Assembly (NCBI GenBank): GCA_049487715.1
Contig: CP150584.1
Span: 186,001 to 250,000 of the forward strand
Direction: 5' to 3'
Length of the DNA: 64,000 bases
From: Pycnococcus provasolii
Lineage: Eukaryota; Chlorophyta; Pseudoscourfieldiophyceae; Pseudoscourfieldiales
Under the pieces are notes generated by a model. It was not told the origin of the DNA. It saw only the letters and a list, made by a program, of their open reading frames with translations, and ran no database searches. A program made the position numbers and the translations under genes. Shown one piece after another: positions 37,020 through 46,964 of the stretch; within the stretch, counting starts at the first letter, position 1, and each line of letters starts with the position of its first letter.

Positions 37020-38501
37020 TCATGAACGCACGTCGTCGCCCTTCAAAGCACCGTCCGACGACCTCAGCCACTTCGGAAGGAACGCGGGAGCGCCACCGCC
37101 ACGACGCTTGCTCGCCTCTCGCGCATCCTTCGAGAAGCTCATCGACTTCATGTTCAGAGAAAGACCTCGGGTGCTGCTTGCGCCGTGATAGCTGCTCACG
37201 TTCAGCGAGCCGGTGAGCGCCGACCCGAAGCTGTCCTCGAAGCCCGTGCGCGTGGTTCCGAGACTCGTCGCGTCGCTGAATGTCGAGTCTTCCCACGTGC
37301 TGTCCGTCCCTGCGCTGTTGAGTACACGTCGGCCGCCCACCTCGCTCTCGTCGATGCCTTTGAGAGCGCGCATTGCCGCGGCCGATACTGCCGACTTCTC
37401 CTGGTTCGCCGCCTTCTCAGCAGCCGCGGTGTTGCGCGCCATCTTCTCGGCACGCATGGATCTGTACAGCGCACGAAACTGCGGCTCGAGTGGATGGCAC
37501 CACTGCGTCTGCCTCGTCTCAACGTTGAAGTAGTACGGCGTCTCACCGTCTGGCAGCGTGTTCCTGCTCCAGCCATCGGGCATGGGTGCGGCGAGAGCCT
37601 GTTCTGCAATCCACAGCAAGTCCGCGTCCGCGACGACGTCCATCTCCAGGTAGCGCGCGTGCTCAACCACCACTTGTGCGCGCTCGAGCTCCTGCTGGCG
37701 AGCGGCAACCGAGGGCAGGAGCGGAACATTTCGCTGTTGTTGATGCCGTTGCTCCTGAGATTGCTGAAGTTGCTGCATTCTCGGCGTAGACACGCCGCCT
37801 TCTATCATGCCCGCGAGCAGCTGAACCGAGACGGGCGCGGTGTTTCTCGTTGCCGGACGGTGTCCGCGGCTCTGCGGTCTCTCTAGCGAGCGTGCCGTCG
37901 GAGGTGCCGGCGGCGGTATGGCGTTTGCGTCGTCGCGTGGCGACGGCAGCTGCTCTACCTTCGCCGCATCGCCGCGCAGTCTCCCAAGCACTTGGTTACG
38001 CGTCACTCCACCACCATTCACCTGTGCGATGTGCGGCTTCTGCGGCGACGGTCTCGGCACGGCGAGCTGTTGTTCCGGCAGCGGCGGCGGCGGTTGCACT
38101 TCCTCGTCTTGGACGTTTGGAACGCGTTTGTGTCTTGTGTTTGGTCTTATTATGCCCCCCGCAGCGCTCGTCGGCGGCGTGGGCAACGCCGAGTCGCTTG
38201 TTCCTGCGAGTGGGTGGCTCCTTAGTCTTGTTTCTGACTGGTATGTGCTGGCTATGCTCGTGTGTGCGCCGTTGATGACGCTCTCGAGTTTATGTTTCGT
38301 GGACTCCGTGAGCGTATCTTCGTTGTCGTGTGAGTTTTGATGTTTTGCGCGTTCTTCGTCGCCGTCTTCGTCTTCGTCTTCGGAGGAGGAGGACGAGTCG
38401 TCTTCGTCCGACGACACGAGTCCACCGGATACGACAGCTCGTCCGTTGACACTCGGACTCGGAGCGAGCGAAGTGTCAACGGACTGAGCAGGAGGCAGCA
38501 C
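37020..38501 (-). CDS. WW-domain protein, 5' end uncertain (frame break)
   Basis: 493 residues in this frame. The only recognisable domain is one WW module at about residues 300-335 (PMPDGWSRNTLPDGETPYYF ... TQWCHPLE), with both tryptophans, the YYF core and the closing proline. WW domains bind proline-rich ligands; the rest is disordered, Ser/Gln/Pro-rich, with an acidic stretch near the start. The frame opens with GTG, has no ATG for hundreds of bases, and is closed upstream by a stop at about 38590. A different frame starting at the ATG at 38647 gives MGCGASSSSSSS, a possible N-myristoylation start, through a Ser/Lys-Asp repeat tract. No GT-AG intron of the needed length joins the two, so a one-base error or polymorphism in the repeat tract is suspected. 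Confidence 0.6.
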   Translation of the reverse strand: MLPPAQSVDTSLAPSPSVNGRAVVSGGLVSSDEDDSSSSSEDEDEDGDEERAKHQNSHDNEDTLTESTKHKLESVINGAHTSIASTYQSETRLRSHPLAGTSDSALPTPPTSAAGGIIRPNTRHKRVPNVQDEEVQPPPPLPEQQLAVPRPSPQKPHIAQVNGGGVTRNQVLGRLRGDAAKVEQLPSPRDDANAIPPPAPPTARSLERPQSRGHRPATRNTAPVSVQLLAGMIEGGVSTPRMQQLQQSQEQRHQQQRNVPLLPSVAARQQELERAQVVVEHARYLEMDVVADADLLWIAEQALAAPMPDGWSRNTLPDGETPYYFNVETRQTQWCHPLEPQFRALYRSMRAEKMARNTAAAEKAANQEKSAVSAAAMRALKGIDESEVGGRRVLNSAGTDSTWEDSTFSDATSLGTTRTGFEDSFGSALTGSLNVSSYHGASSTRGLSLNMKSMSFSKDAREASKRRGGGAPAFLPKWLRSSDGALKGDDVRS

Positions 38502-38647
38502 ATTTTCCTGAGAAGCGGACGCAGCAGAAGAGGTCTTCGACCAGAAAGGGTCTCCTTCTCCTTCTCCTTCTCCTTGTCCTTGTCCTTGTCCTTGTCAGAC
38601 GAAGACGTGGACGACGACGACGACGAAGACGAGGCGCCGCACCCCAT

Positions 38648-39405
38648 GGCTTACACCTTTTTCCCAGAATGGTGCATGAAGGGTACGCGGCCTCTTTCAG
38701 TACTCGGCAAGGGGAAGGGCTAAAGGGCTTAAGGGGAGGCCGAACAACTCCCCCCAGGTGTCCAGGGGGGGCGTCGCCTTCGAAAAAACTACACTCATTT
38801 GGACCATCAGGGGATCCCCAATCATTCCCAATCCCTTGCATATATCCCACGGGCACGGGACCCCCCCTCCCCAGGCCCCACCTTACCTTAGTGACCTAGG
38901 GCGAAAGCTGTGCTGGACCCCCCGGGCAGCCGGGGGGATGTTATTCGTCGACCTATGTAGTACTTACCAAGTTACCATAATTGCTGGTTAGTAACCTAAT
39001 CCCTAACCCCTAACCCCGAACCCCTAACCCCTAACCCCTAACCCCTAAAGGTAACCCCTAACTTCTAACCCCTAACCCCTAACCCCTAACCCCATATGTG
39101 CGCGCACCTCGAGAGTCTCGCTTTTCCTTCTTCGCTTCGCGTGTGACCTCACCTCACCACGCATTATCATCCCCTCCCGGATTACGATTAGAAGAATGGC
39201 GCACCCTCTCTTCATGCATGGAGCCATGTATGTGCCTGGATTTCTCCTTTGTGGTGCTTGGTCTTGTACTCTCATTCATTCATTCACTCACTCGTTGGTT
39301 GGGTACTTGGAGTGCGCTGGCATTCCATCCAGAGTAGTAGTAACTTCTTAGTAGTGAGTGCAATCCTGTTTTCTAAGAGTTGTTGTAGCATCTACGAAGA
39401 AATAA
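38648..39405. other. Intergenic with telomere-like array and CAGG/CCTGG motifs
   Basis: No gene seen. CCCCCCAGGTGTCCAGGGGG lies near 38750, CCCCCCGGGCAGCCGGGGGG near 38918, and the CCCCTAA array at 38990-39095. A CATTCATTCA run lies near 39275. Confidence 0.55.
38990..39095. repeat. Telomere-like CCCCTAA array (about 13 units)
   Basis: The longest such array in the window. Units of CCCCTAA are interrupted by CCCCGAA, an AGGTAA junction and CTTCTAA. It lies 345 bp from the WW-gene ATG candidate and 310 bp from the adenylation-protein start. Confidence 0.93.
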
Positions 39406-42400
39406 ATGGCGGACTCGGCAGGCTCTCGTTCTCGTGAAGTCGGGATGGCACACTCCGACGACTCCGACGACGACCATGTCAACGGCAAAATAGTCCAGGC
39501 GACGACGATGCAGAAGAAGATGTCTCGGTCGTGGTGACGTCGCGATCAGGATCGGAGGGATTCGTCTTGACCACGTGCAGGAAAGCCGCCGCGCTCGCCA
39601 AAGCAACAACAGCTTGTATGGTCTCGGAGTTAATTCTCAAGAACCACAAAGACAACGTCCCTCCCAGCAAACAACTCACGACGACGACAACTTCAAGCGA
39701 GTCGTCGAGTCTCAGGCAAAGTCTTACGTACGCGCAAACGATAGAAAGAGCGAGGCAACTCGCACAAACGATCGAGACGTGCACAAACCATCCTCCTCAC
39801 GTCGCACTTCTTCTCGAGAATGCAAACGACGTCGTCGTCGCGCAGTTTGCTGTCGCGATGATGCGTTGCGGAACACTCGCAGTCAACGTCAACTACAGGC
39901 TGGCGCCGCAGGAGCTTGCGCACATCCTCGCAGACTCCGAGGCTACAGTTGTCATCGCACACGCAAACCTCGCGGAAAAGCTCACCAGCGCGTTAACCGT
40001 CTCGGAGTCAAGCGTCACGCACGTTATTTGGGCATGCTCAGACGACGACGTTTTCTTCGAACGCCGTTTCATTCCGGAGCACATACAGCAACTGCCAGTA
40101 CGACGATACGACGGAGATGATGATGGTGGTGCTAAAGTCGTCGTCAACATCATCGATTCTGATGGTGGAGACATCAAATGCCCTTTCCAGATGTTTCACA
40201 CGAGCGGCACGACTGGAAAGCCGAAGGGAGTTGTTCACACGCATGAGGCTGTGTCTGTGCACGCGATCTGGGCAGCCACAGTATGCTACGCCTTGGACGA
40301 AACCTCCGTCTGGGCTCACGTTGCGCCAATGTTTCATGCGATGGACGCATTCGCCGTTTTTGCCGTACCGTTCGTCGGTGGCCAGCAGGTGTGCGTACAC
40401 GGCGCTATTACAGGAGCTCGCATCGTCGAGACATTTCACAACTTTGCCGTCACGGAAACTGCACTTAGCGCGGCCATGCTTAGCATGGCATGCGCAGCCA
40501 TGGGAAATGATGGAGATCGCTCCAAGCTGCTCAAAAGTCTTCGCTGCGTGAGTGCTGGTGGAGCTCCCGTGCCTGACCATGTCTGGAAAGATTTTGCTGG
40601 CATCAACACCACCACCATGCGCACAATCAACGACTATGGAATGACGGAGTGCTGTGGAAAAATTCTCGTCAACAACAAGCCTGTTCCCTTTTTAGAGGTT
40701 CGTATTGTTGATGCTCGTACGTTTGAGGAAAAGATTGTAGGCGAGGTCGGCGAGCTAGCAGTACGTGGCGTGTCGCGTGTGCGTGGCGGGTACTGGAGGA
40801 GATTCGACAAGGCGGCAGAAGACGGATTTTTCGCCATTAGCAATGACGACGAGGAAGACCCATTTCTTTTGACGGGCGATCTTGCCAAACAATCTGCGGA
40901 TGGCACGATCGCAGTTGTCGGACGTGCAAAGGACATGATCCTCGTGGGTGGGGAGAACGTCTATTCCGCTGAGGTGGAGCGCGTGATTCTTCAGGATCGC
41001 ATCGTCGCAGAGGTGGCGGTGGTGGGCCTTGACGATGACGTGCTTGGCGAGGTTGTGGTTGCATGTGTTGCCATCACGTCCAGCGACGAGATTGTGGGGG
41101 CTGAAGAGGAGAAGACGACGACTGAGCAGAGACTTAGAGCACTGTGTGAAAGCGAGCTTGCGCCGTACAAGGTTCCTGTCACATTTCATGTATGTGCGAG
41201 CGGCTCTGATACATGCAGCGCGATGCTTCCTCGCAACGCCATGGGAAAAATAAACAAGACTCTCACAAAAGCTTATCTCTATGAGCAGAGCCGTCAAATG
41301 GCCTTCGACGAGCACCAGTATCCAGCATCGCCGCTTGATGACATCGACGACGACACCGCCGCCACCGAGGTGGCTCTAGCGGCAGTGACAGCGGCAGTCT
41401 TGCAGGTCTTGCCGGGTGGCGTGCACGAGTTACCCCAGCATCTTGACAGCCTCGATAGCGTGCGAGTCGTGCGCGCCGCATCTCTGCTCGTAGAGCAGCT
41501 GAGAATGCGAGGCGGTCCGTGGGCGTCGGCGAGTCTTCGACTTTCCACTTCTGATCTGTACGAGCATAACACCGCCAAGTCCCTCGCCAAATACATTGCC
41601 GAGATCGCCATGAGCGAAATGAAGTGCGGCAAGAAGAAGACAATTCAAGTGGCTGATGAGGAGAAGATTGAAGAGGAGGAGGAGGAAGAGGAGGACTTCA
41701 GCGTGCTATCCTGGTGGTGGCAAATCTTTGCATGGTTCGTGGTCGTGGTGATGTGGAAAGGCTGGATGAAGTCATCGACGCCGCGAGGCGGTGTGCTCCC
41801 ACCCAAGGGACTCGAGTGGGATGCGACATCAACGCCCCCATGGCGACGTCGATGGCGCGATGCACGACGCCGCACATGCGTCATCGAGCTGGCACTTGAT
41901 CATGCACCGCAAGATGCCGAGGATCTGCTGCGATTGCTCCCTATTGGCGGTGCGATGCGTGTGAGGCATGTTTCACCGCATACTATCACCACAATGGCTC
42001 GACCGGCGATGCCCACATCGTGGCTTCGTTTGCCGTCTGCGGAACTTCGTGTTGCAAAAGCTGAGCGTGCCTCAGAGCGATGTCCATCCGAGTGGATGCC
42101 AAGCGTGGAGGGTGGCGCTGCCCGTGCTGTGCTGTCCATCTCGTGGCCAGGACCACCTGAGGAGGCTATGCACGAGCTCTTTGGTGGTGCTTTTTGGCAG
42201 CCGTGCTGTGGTGATAGCAACATCAGCGTCGGTGGTGTGCAAGCTCGCGTCAATACGGGCGACGTGCTCCGCGCAGGCACAGCACGCGCGTCGTGGATGT
42301 TGGGAGGAGGTGTGCATTGGGCGTCGATTCCGGAAGATTCCGACCTAGCCGCCGCCGTAGTTGCAGCGCATCTCGCAGATGCGGTGGATGGTGGTGGTGG

Positions 42401-42830
42401 TGCTATACGCGTGCTGATACATGGCGGAGGCGAGGTGATACTTCCACCGCGCGCCGCAATTGCGCCCCCTCGGGGTAATGATGCCGCAGCAGTCGTGCGT
42501 TTGGCATCTAAGCTTGCTTTGGCTAGAAGTGGTGTTGATGAAGAGGGAGGAGCCGGGCTGACGACGACGGCAAGCGTTGCTGCCACGCTTCATGTCCACC
42601 ATCTGGTGAAGAATTGTTCTCTTCGCAAGATTGGACGTGGCATGGTTGCACGCATTGCTCGTGTCACCTGGAATGGCACACGCATTTTCGCTCTCGAGGA
42701 CTGCGGTGATGATGATTTGGCTCTTGGACGTGCAGAGCGGATTGAGCTTGGTGATGATCTCGGCATTCAAAGGATGAAAGTGCCGCCAACCAAGCTCTTT
42801 GTGTGTGGGGATGTTGTGTATGTTTGCTAA
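39406..42830 (+). CDS. Adenylation + carrier-type membrane protein (acyl-CoA synthetase/NRPS-like)
   Basis: Proposed join 39406-39433 and 39499-42830 (1119 residues), which supplies an ATG to a frame otherwise opening without one. Residues about 60-620 form an ANL adenylating enzyme: A3 loop TSGTTGKPKG (244-253), NDYGMTECCG, LLTGDLAKQSADG, RAKDMILVGGENVY and the late lysine motif PRNAMGKINK. Such enzymes activate a carboxylate with ATP. A carrier-like helical region follows (HLDSLDSVRVVRAASLL), with the DSL serine in the phosphopantetheine position. Then come an acidic run, one membrane helix (about 735-755, WWWQIFAWFVVVVMWKGWM) and a C-terminal domain of about 330 residues that I do not recognise. 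The order adenylation-carrier-membrane anchor-unknown resembles an NRPS-like loading module tied to a membrane. Substrate unknown. Confidence 0.78.
39434..39498 (+). other. Inferred 65-nt GT-AG intron
   Basis: Donor GTGAAG and acceptor AGTCCAG. Removal joins MADSAGSRSR to DDDAEEDVSVVV in the frame of the adenylation domain. Without it the reading frame from the ATG at 39406 ends at a TGA at 39534-39536. Confidence 0.5.
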
Positions 42831-42965
42831 CTGAAACGAACTTTCAATTTTACAACAACAACAACAACAACTTTCCCTCCATCCTTTTCATTAATCTCTG
42901 GGATTATTATTTCTTAGCAACATCGCGCTCAGCACCAGTACTCCACTAGTAGTCATAAGTTTTTT

Positions 42966-43490
42966 TCACGATACTTCCGTCATGTTTGTGATGTTGAGAA
43001 TGGGCGCGTCATCAAAGAAAACAGCTGCGCCCATATCAAAAGCTGTGCCACACACCGTCACAGTGTAATTGTCCACCTTTTTCGAGGTGTCAACCAATTC
43101 CAGCGAGCGTTCATTCCCCGCACTGTCAAACGAGTACGCGATCTCGTATGTGGAATTCGTTGTACTAGGTTTGAGAACCGCGAAACCGTTTTGGCGGCAG
43201 ACGGGAATGTCGCGCATGCAGTGAACTGTGTGCTTCTCAGGTTCAGTCTCCAACGGCGCGCCATCAATTGCGATATGGCCTGGCATATCCCAACAAAACA
43301 TGTCAACCAAATATCCGGTGTGACATATCGTGGTGGTCGTGTTCATCATCATCAACTTATCATCGTCGTCGTCATCCGCCGGAGCAGCAGGTTTGTCCTC
43401 GTCTTCCACCGCCGTCACGAGAGTCGAGGTGATGAGCGCGCAGCAGATTGACACGACGAGAATCGCCACATGTTTGTGCATGAGAGGCAT
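42966..43490 (-). CDS. Small secreted cysteine protein
   Basis: 174 residues from an ATG, with a clear signal peptide (HVAILVVSICCALITSTLVT, then AVEDED). After an acidic spacer with a DDDDDD run, the mature domain carries ICHTGYLVDMFCWDMPGH, EKHTVHCMRDIPVC and a later VTVCGTAF. I recall the GY-x-D-x2-C ... PEKHT-x-HC arrangement from conserved secreted domains of uncharacterised function in algae and fungi, but cannot name the family. Six conserved-looking cysteines and a histidine suggest disulfides or metal binding. Four N-glycosylation sequons (NTT, NST, NYT, NIT) agree with secretion. It converges on the adenylation-protein gene. Confidence 0.7.
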   Translation of the reverse strand: MPLMHKHVAILVVSICCALITSTLVTAVEDEDKPAAPADDDDDDKLMMMNTTTTICHTGYLVDMFCWDMPGHIAIDGAPLETEPEKHTVHCMRDIPVCRQNGFAVLKPSTTNSTYEIAYSFDSAGNERSLELVDTSKKVDNYTVTVCGTAFDMGAAVFFDDAPILNITNMTEVS

Positions 43491-43918
43491 GATGCTTGTG
43501 ATGCTTTGTGATTGTGTTGTGTTGTCTACATAGTTACACGGGGGAACAGGAGGAGGCCAGAAGTCAATTCTAAAAAGAGTTTTCCCGGTTTTTTTTCTCG
43601 GATCCAGGAAGGAATGTAAAGCTTCCTACCTGTCCTAGGATTCGACCGGGGAGATCCCCATCTGCAGCCGCCAGGCCCATCCCAACCAGCCTTCGTGGGA
43701 GGATCTCTGGTCGCTCTACGTCTAGTAGCTGTTGGTGAACGCCACTGGAGGAGGAGGATCACGGTTACGTTGTCCGACGATCTCTCCCCCCCAGTTCAAT
43801 TCAATGGCGCCCTATTATCTGTTCGCTCATAGCTCTTGTTGACGCGAGAGCGCTGCTCAACGCACCCAAAAACGAACTGTGCTGTTTTGGTTAGTGTGAT
43901 AGGTTAGCTTGTTGTTGA
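43491..43918. other. Intergenic with short inverted motifs, no gene supported
   Basis: Contains GGAAGGAATGTAAAGCTTCC (about 43609-43628) and GATTCGACCGGGGAGATCCC (about 43639-43658). Part of it resembles a T-arm, but no cloverleaf can be drawn. Nothing coding is seen. Confidence 0.4.
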
Positions 43919-45319
43919 TTATGACCACGACTCGTTCGAGATAAGACTTACGGTGAAAAAGTCGCCAGCGATTATCAAACCGCCTGTCTCGCAGCACGAG
44001 GTTGCGGCATCCGCGACGCTCTCCATGGGCCGAATGACTTGTGCGGTATCCCATTGCACCACCTTAGACGCGACCGCACTCGATCGAACGGACGCAATGG
44101 GGAGATCGCACCGACGAGCAACCGTCGCATGAACGCGCTCTACGAGGTCAGGGCCGTCGGGAGCGGCGACGTTCGATGACCGCGTGCGGAAATGAGCCGT
44201 TACGCCGCCGCACGCGTATCGCACGCGATCTTGTTTCGCCTCTTGCCATATGAGCGTGTGTATGTCGTTGTCAACTTCCACGGCTGTTGGAAAATCGAGC
44301 GCAAGTTCGAAGCGCGATCCAAAGAGCTTCGAAAGGTGAGGTCTCATGCTGCCGTCGTAGAAGATTGCGACGGTGTCGCGGCTATCGTATTCGACGCGGC
44401 GCAGTGCGTCAACGCACCAACGGGGTAGCAGGTCCACGAGCCCGCGGATCGCGAGGACGTCTGGCGCCGGCACGCAGAAAATCACGTGGTCGAACGTACT
44501 CGTGTGCGTTCCCACGGAACCGTTGCGCCTCACCCTTGATGTGACGCGGTACGAGTTCGCGCCATACTTCGTGGAATTCACACGCTCAATGGCCTCAACC
44601 TTGGTCGTGAAGTGCAGCGTGTCCGGCTTTGCCTCTGCGAGATACGAAGACATCACATCGGCGAGTCCAAGACGCGCGATGTAGTGTTGCCACAGACCTG
44701 CCCACAGTGTGCGTTCCTCCGTCTCGCCAAGCACGTCTTCGTCGTCCACAACCTCGTGAAGGGCGCCAGCACGCACAAGGCGTGACACTTCCTCGCGCGC
44801 CTGAAGAATCGCGTCGTGCGTGATTCCGTGCCCGCCCTTGCCGGCGTCCTCGTGCTCTTCGTCGACGTTGGCGATAGAGAGAACCTGCGCGCCTAGGTCT
44901 GCCACTGCCGTCTGCCACCTTGCCACTGCGCCAAAGCGTCCTGCGGGATACGACGCTCTTTCGTACATAGCCATGTGGATGACATCCTTGAACTCTCGCC
45001 TTAGCAGTGCGCCAATGAGGCATCCAGTCAGTCCAGCACCGACAATCAGCACGCGCGTCTTATTCTTCTTCGTGCCATGTTGTTGCGATGACCCCTGCGA
45101 AGCATCGCAAGCGAGGCCACCACCACCACCACCAAACGGTGCGTTTGAACATGACAGTAAGGAAGGACGAGCATCGAAGTGACACCGTCCCTCTCCAACA
45201 TCGTCGCTAAGTGGCCCTAATCCTGCCAACCAAGACGATGACGCCACCCACGACGCCAAACACGAAGCACCAACGCCAACGCCAACGCCGATGCCAAGAC
45301 GCAGACGCGACGCAGACAT
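43919..45319 (-). CDS. Renalase-like FAD-dependent amine oxidoreductase
   Basis: 466 residues from MSASRLRLGIGVGVGVGASC; the longer frame overlaps the divergent neighbour and is unlikely. A hydrophobic N-terminus suggests a signal or transit peptide. The dinucleotide-binding motif is VLIVGAGLTGCLIGALLRRE, followed by YERASYPAGRFGA and DLGAQVLSI, the typical renalase/amine-oxidase FAD-domain sequence. The C-terminal end, GGLIIAGDFF, contains the second FAD contact (GD-x-F). Renalases oxidise isomeric dihydro-NAD(P) forms, and plant and cyanobacterial homologues exist; the substrate here is inferred from the family only. The gene is head to head with the acyltransferase gene, the starts about 70 bp apart. 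Confidence 0.82.
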   Translation of the reverse strand: MSASRLRLGIGVGVGVGASCLASWVASSSWLAGLGPLSDDVGEGRCHFDARPSLLSCSNAPFGGGGGGLACDASQGSSQQHGTKKNKTRVLIVGAGLTGCLIGALLRREFKDVIHMAMYERASYPAGRFGAVARWQTAVADLGAQVLSIANVDEEHEDAGKGGHGITHDAILQAREEVSRLVRAGALHEVVDDEDVLGETEERTLWAGLWQHYIARLGLADVMSSYLAEAKPDTLHFTTKVEAIERVNSTKYGANSYRVTSRVRRNGSVGTHTSTFDHVIFCVPAPDVLAIRGLVDLLPRWCVDALRRVEYDSRDTVAIFYDGSMRPHLSKLFGSRFELALDFPTAVEVDNDIHTLIWQEAKQDRVRYACGGVTAHFRTRSSNVAAPDGPDLVERVHATVARRCDLPIASVRSSAVASKVVQWDTAQVIRPMESVADAATSCCETGGLIIAGDFFTVSLISNESWS

Positions 45320-45392
45320 GGCGAAGGTGTTTTGTGACGCGTATTTTGTGGCGGAATGGACGTGGGCGAGACCACAAGTTTGTTTTGGGAAA

Positions 45393-46964
45393 ATGTCACT
45401 CCATTCCGCGATGTTGGCGATGGGTGAGGGTGAGTCCATCCATGGTCGTTCGTTTGTGACATCACGCAATGACGTTGTAATCCGACGATGCAAAGCAGCT
45501 CCTCCTTCGCCGTGGCGAATCAAAGTTGACCTCCTCCTCATGTCCGTCGGCAGCGCCAATAATGACGTCCTTGCCGTCGACGGCGTGCGCGCTTTGTGCT
45601 CGCTCAGCCTCGTCGCACTTCACACCACGCTACTCGCATCCACGCTCATGCCCTTCGCAACGCCGTTCACAAAGTCCGCGCCTTACGTATTCGCCGCAGG
45701 TGGTGGGTGCCAAGTCGACGTCCTGCTTCTCCTGAGCGGGTTCCTCACGGCACGGAGACTGATGCAAGGCTCCAAGGACACGCTAGCACAGTCGCTGCTG
45801 AGGCGAGCGGCGCGCCTGTGGCCGGCGCTCGTGGTGCTCGTCGCAGCGCAGCAGGTGCTTGGAGACGACCAGACGCCGAACAGGTTGCATATCCCTCAAA
45901 TTCTGATGTTTGTCAACAACATGTTCGACGTGCGCGTTTACGGAACGTTAACGTGCACCGTCGCGTGGTCTGTATGTGTCGATATGCACGTGACTGCCGT
46001 CATTCACGCCGTCTGGCACATGTGCCGCGCTCAAACGCGCATCGCCACCGTGGCTTTCTTGCTGCTTTTTGGAGCAAGCTTCGCCGTCAGATTCGCGCTG
46101 CAGGACCCGAACAGGTACAGCCTCATTCGACTCGGCGATCACGTTCACATGGGAAGTACGCTCACGCGTAGCTGCCTTCGGTGGCTTAAGCAGACGTACA
46201 ACCTAAGCGTCGATGTCGGCGTGCCCTCGCAAAACAACTTGGACGTGGCTTACGCGGGTGTCAGCGATATCGCAGACTCGGCGCACGCCTACTTGAATCG
46301 ACTTTACTTCCCTTCGCACGCTCGCTTTGGACCGGCCATGCTCGGCGCAGCGCTTGCTCTCGGGACAGCGCGCTCGCCACAGCTCACGAGCAAGCACGAC
46401 GACGCGCCGTCTCGCAGGCGCGGCATTCTGTTTTGGGTCTTGCGACTGCTTGCACTGCTGCTGCAATTTGCGTGCTTCGGCGTGATTGTCGGCGTACTCG
46501 TGCCACCGCCGTCCGACGGGCCTCCACCTCCTCCCGAGGCGCACGCGGGAGTGACGACGGCCCTGCGTAACACTTTCGCACTCGCGGCTGGCGTTTTGCT
46601 CGTTTCTGCTGAAGCGCCGCTTGGTTCCGCGATGTACAATCCGCTCACGCGCGGAATTCTTCGTTGGCGCGTTTGGCGCGTCGTGAGCAAGGCGAGCTAC
46701 ATGCTGAACATGTGTCACTTCCGGATTATCATGGAACTCGCGTTTCGCGATCAGTGGCCGCTGCGCTCGCGTTTAGTGGCCGCGGCGGTACGCGGCAACG
46801 CATGGCCCGTCGTGCTGGAGTTGTATCTGGGCGCGCTACTTGTCAGCCTTATGGTGGCGCACTTTTTCCACGCGTTCGTCGAGCCTGCTTCGAGGCGTGC
46901 ACTCGAGCGCGTGCTTATGTTGACCGCATCGTCGACAGCGATGAAAGGAAAGAAGGCGCAGTAG
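45393..46964 (+). CDS. Acyltransferase 3 family membrane protein (NRF-6-like)
   Basis: 523 residues from the ATG at 45393; earlier in-frame ATGs overlap the divergent gene. Ten or so hydrophobic helices follow VDGVRALCSLSLVALHT, which holds the family motif R-x10-H with the catalytic histidine, and DVLLLLSGFLTARRL, the LSGF motif. A further family helix is RVVSKASYMLNMCHFRIIM. Acyltransferase-3 enzymes transfer acyl groups from CoA to sugars, sterols or lipids across membranes. Similar eukaryotic proteins (nose resistant to fluoxetine type) act in lipid transport. The usual N-terminal NRF domain is absent. The tail is basic and ends GKKAQ. Confidence 0.8.
   Translation: MSLHSAMLAMGEGESIHGRSFVTSRNDVVIRRCKAAPPSPWRIKVDLLLMSVGSANNDVLAVDGVRALCSLSLVALHTTLLASTLMPFATPFTKSAPYVFAAGGGCQVDVLLLLSGFLTARRLMQGSKDTLAQSLLRRAARLWPALVVLVAAQQVLGDDQTPNRLHIPQILMFVNNMFDVRVYGTLTCTVAWSVCVDMHVTAVIHAVWHMCRAQTRIATVAFLLLFGASFAVRFALQDPNRYSLIRLGDHVHMGSTLTRSCLRWLKQTYNLSVDVGVPSQNNLDVAYAGVSDIADSAHAYLNRLYFPSHARFGPAMLGAALALGTARSPQLTSKHDDAPSRRRGILFWVLRLLALLLQFACFGVIVGVLVPPPSDGPPPPPEAHAGVTTALRNTFALAAGVLLVSAEAPLGSAMYNPLTRGILRWRVWRVVSKASYMLNMCHFRIIMELAFRDQWPLRSRLVAAAVRGNAWPVVLELYLGALLVSLMVAHFFHAFVEPASRRALERVLMLTASSTAMKGKKAQ

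Noticed and set aside
38502-38647. Short intron joining the MGC start to the WW frame
   Set aside because: All GT...AG combinations tested give lengths of 0 or 1 mod 3; 2 is needed.
39479-39784. 101-residue minus-strand membrane-like protein
   Set aside because: It overlaps the start of the adenylation protein in antisense and lacks a promoter gap or recognisable motif.
43600-43760. Possible tRNA on the minus strand
   Set aside because: A GTCGAATCC-like stretch is present, but stems of the acceptor, D and T arms do not pair.
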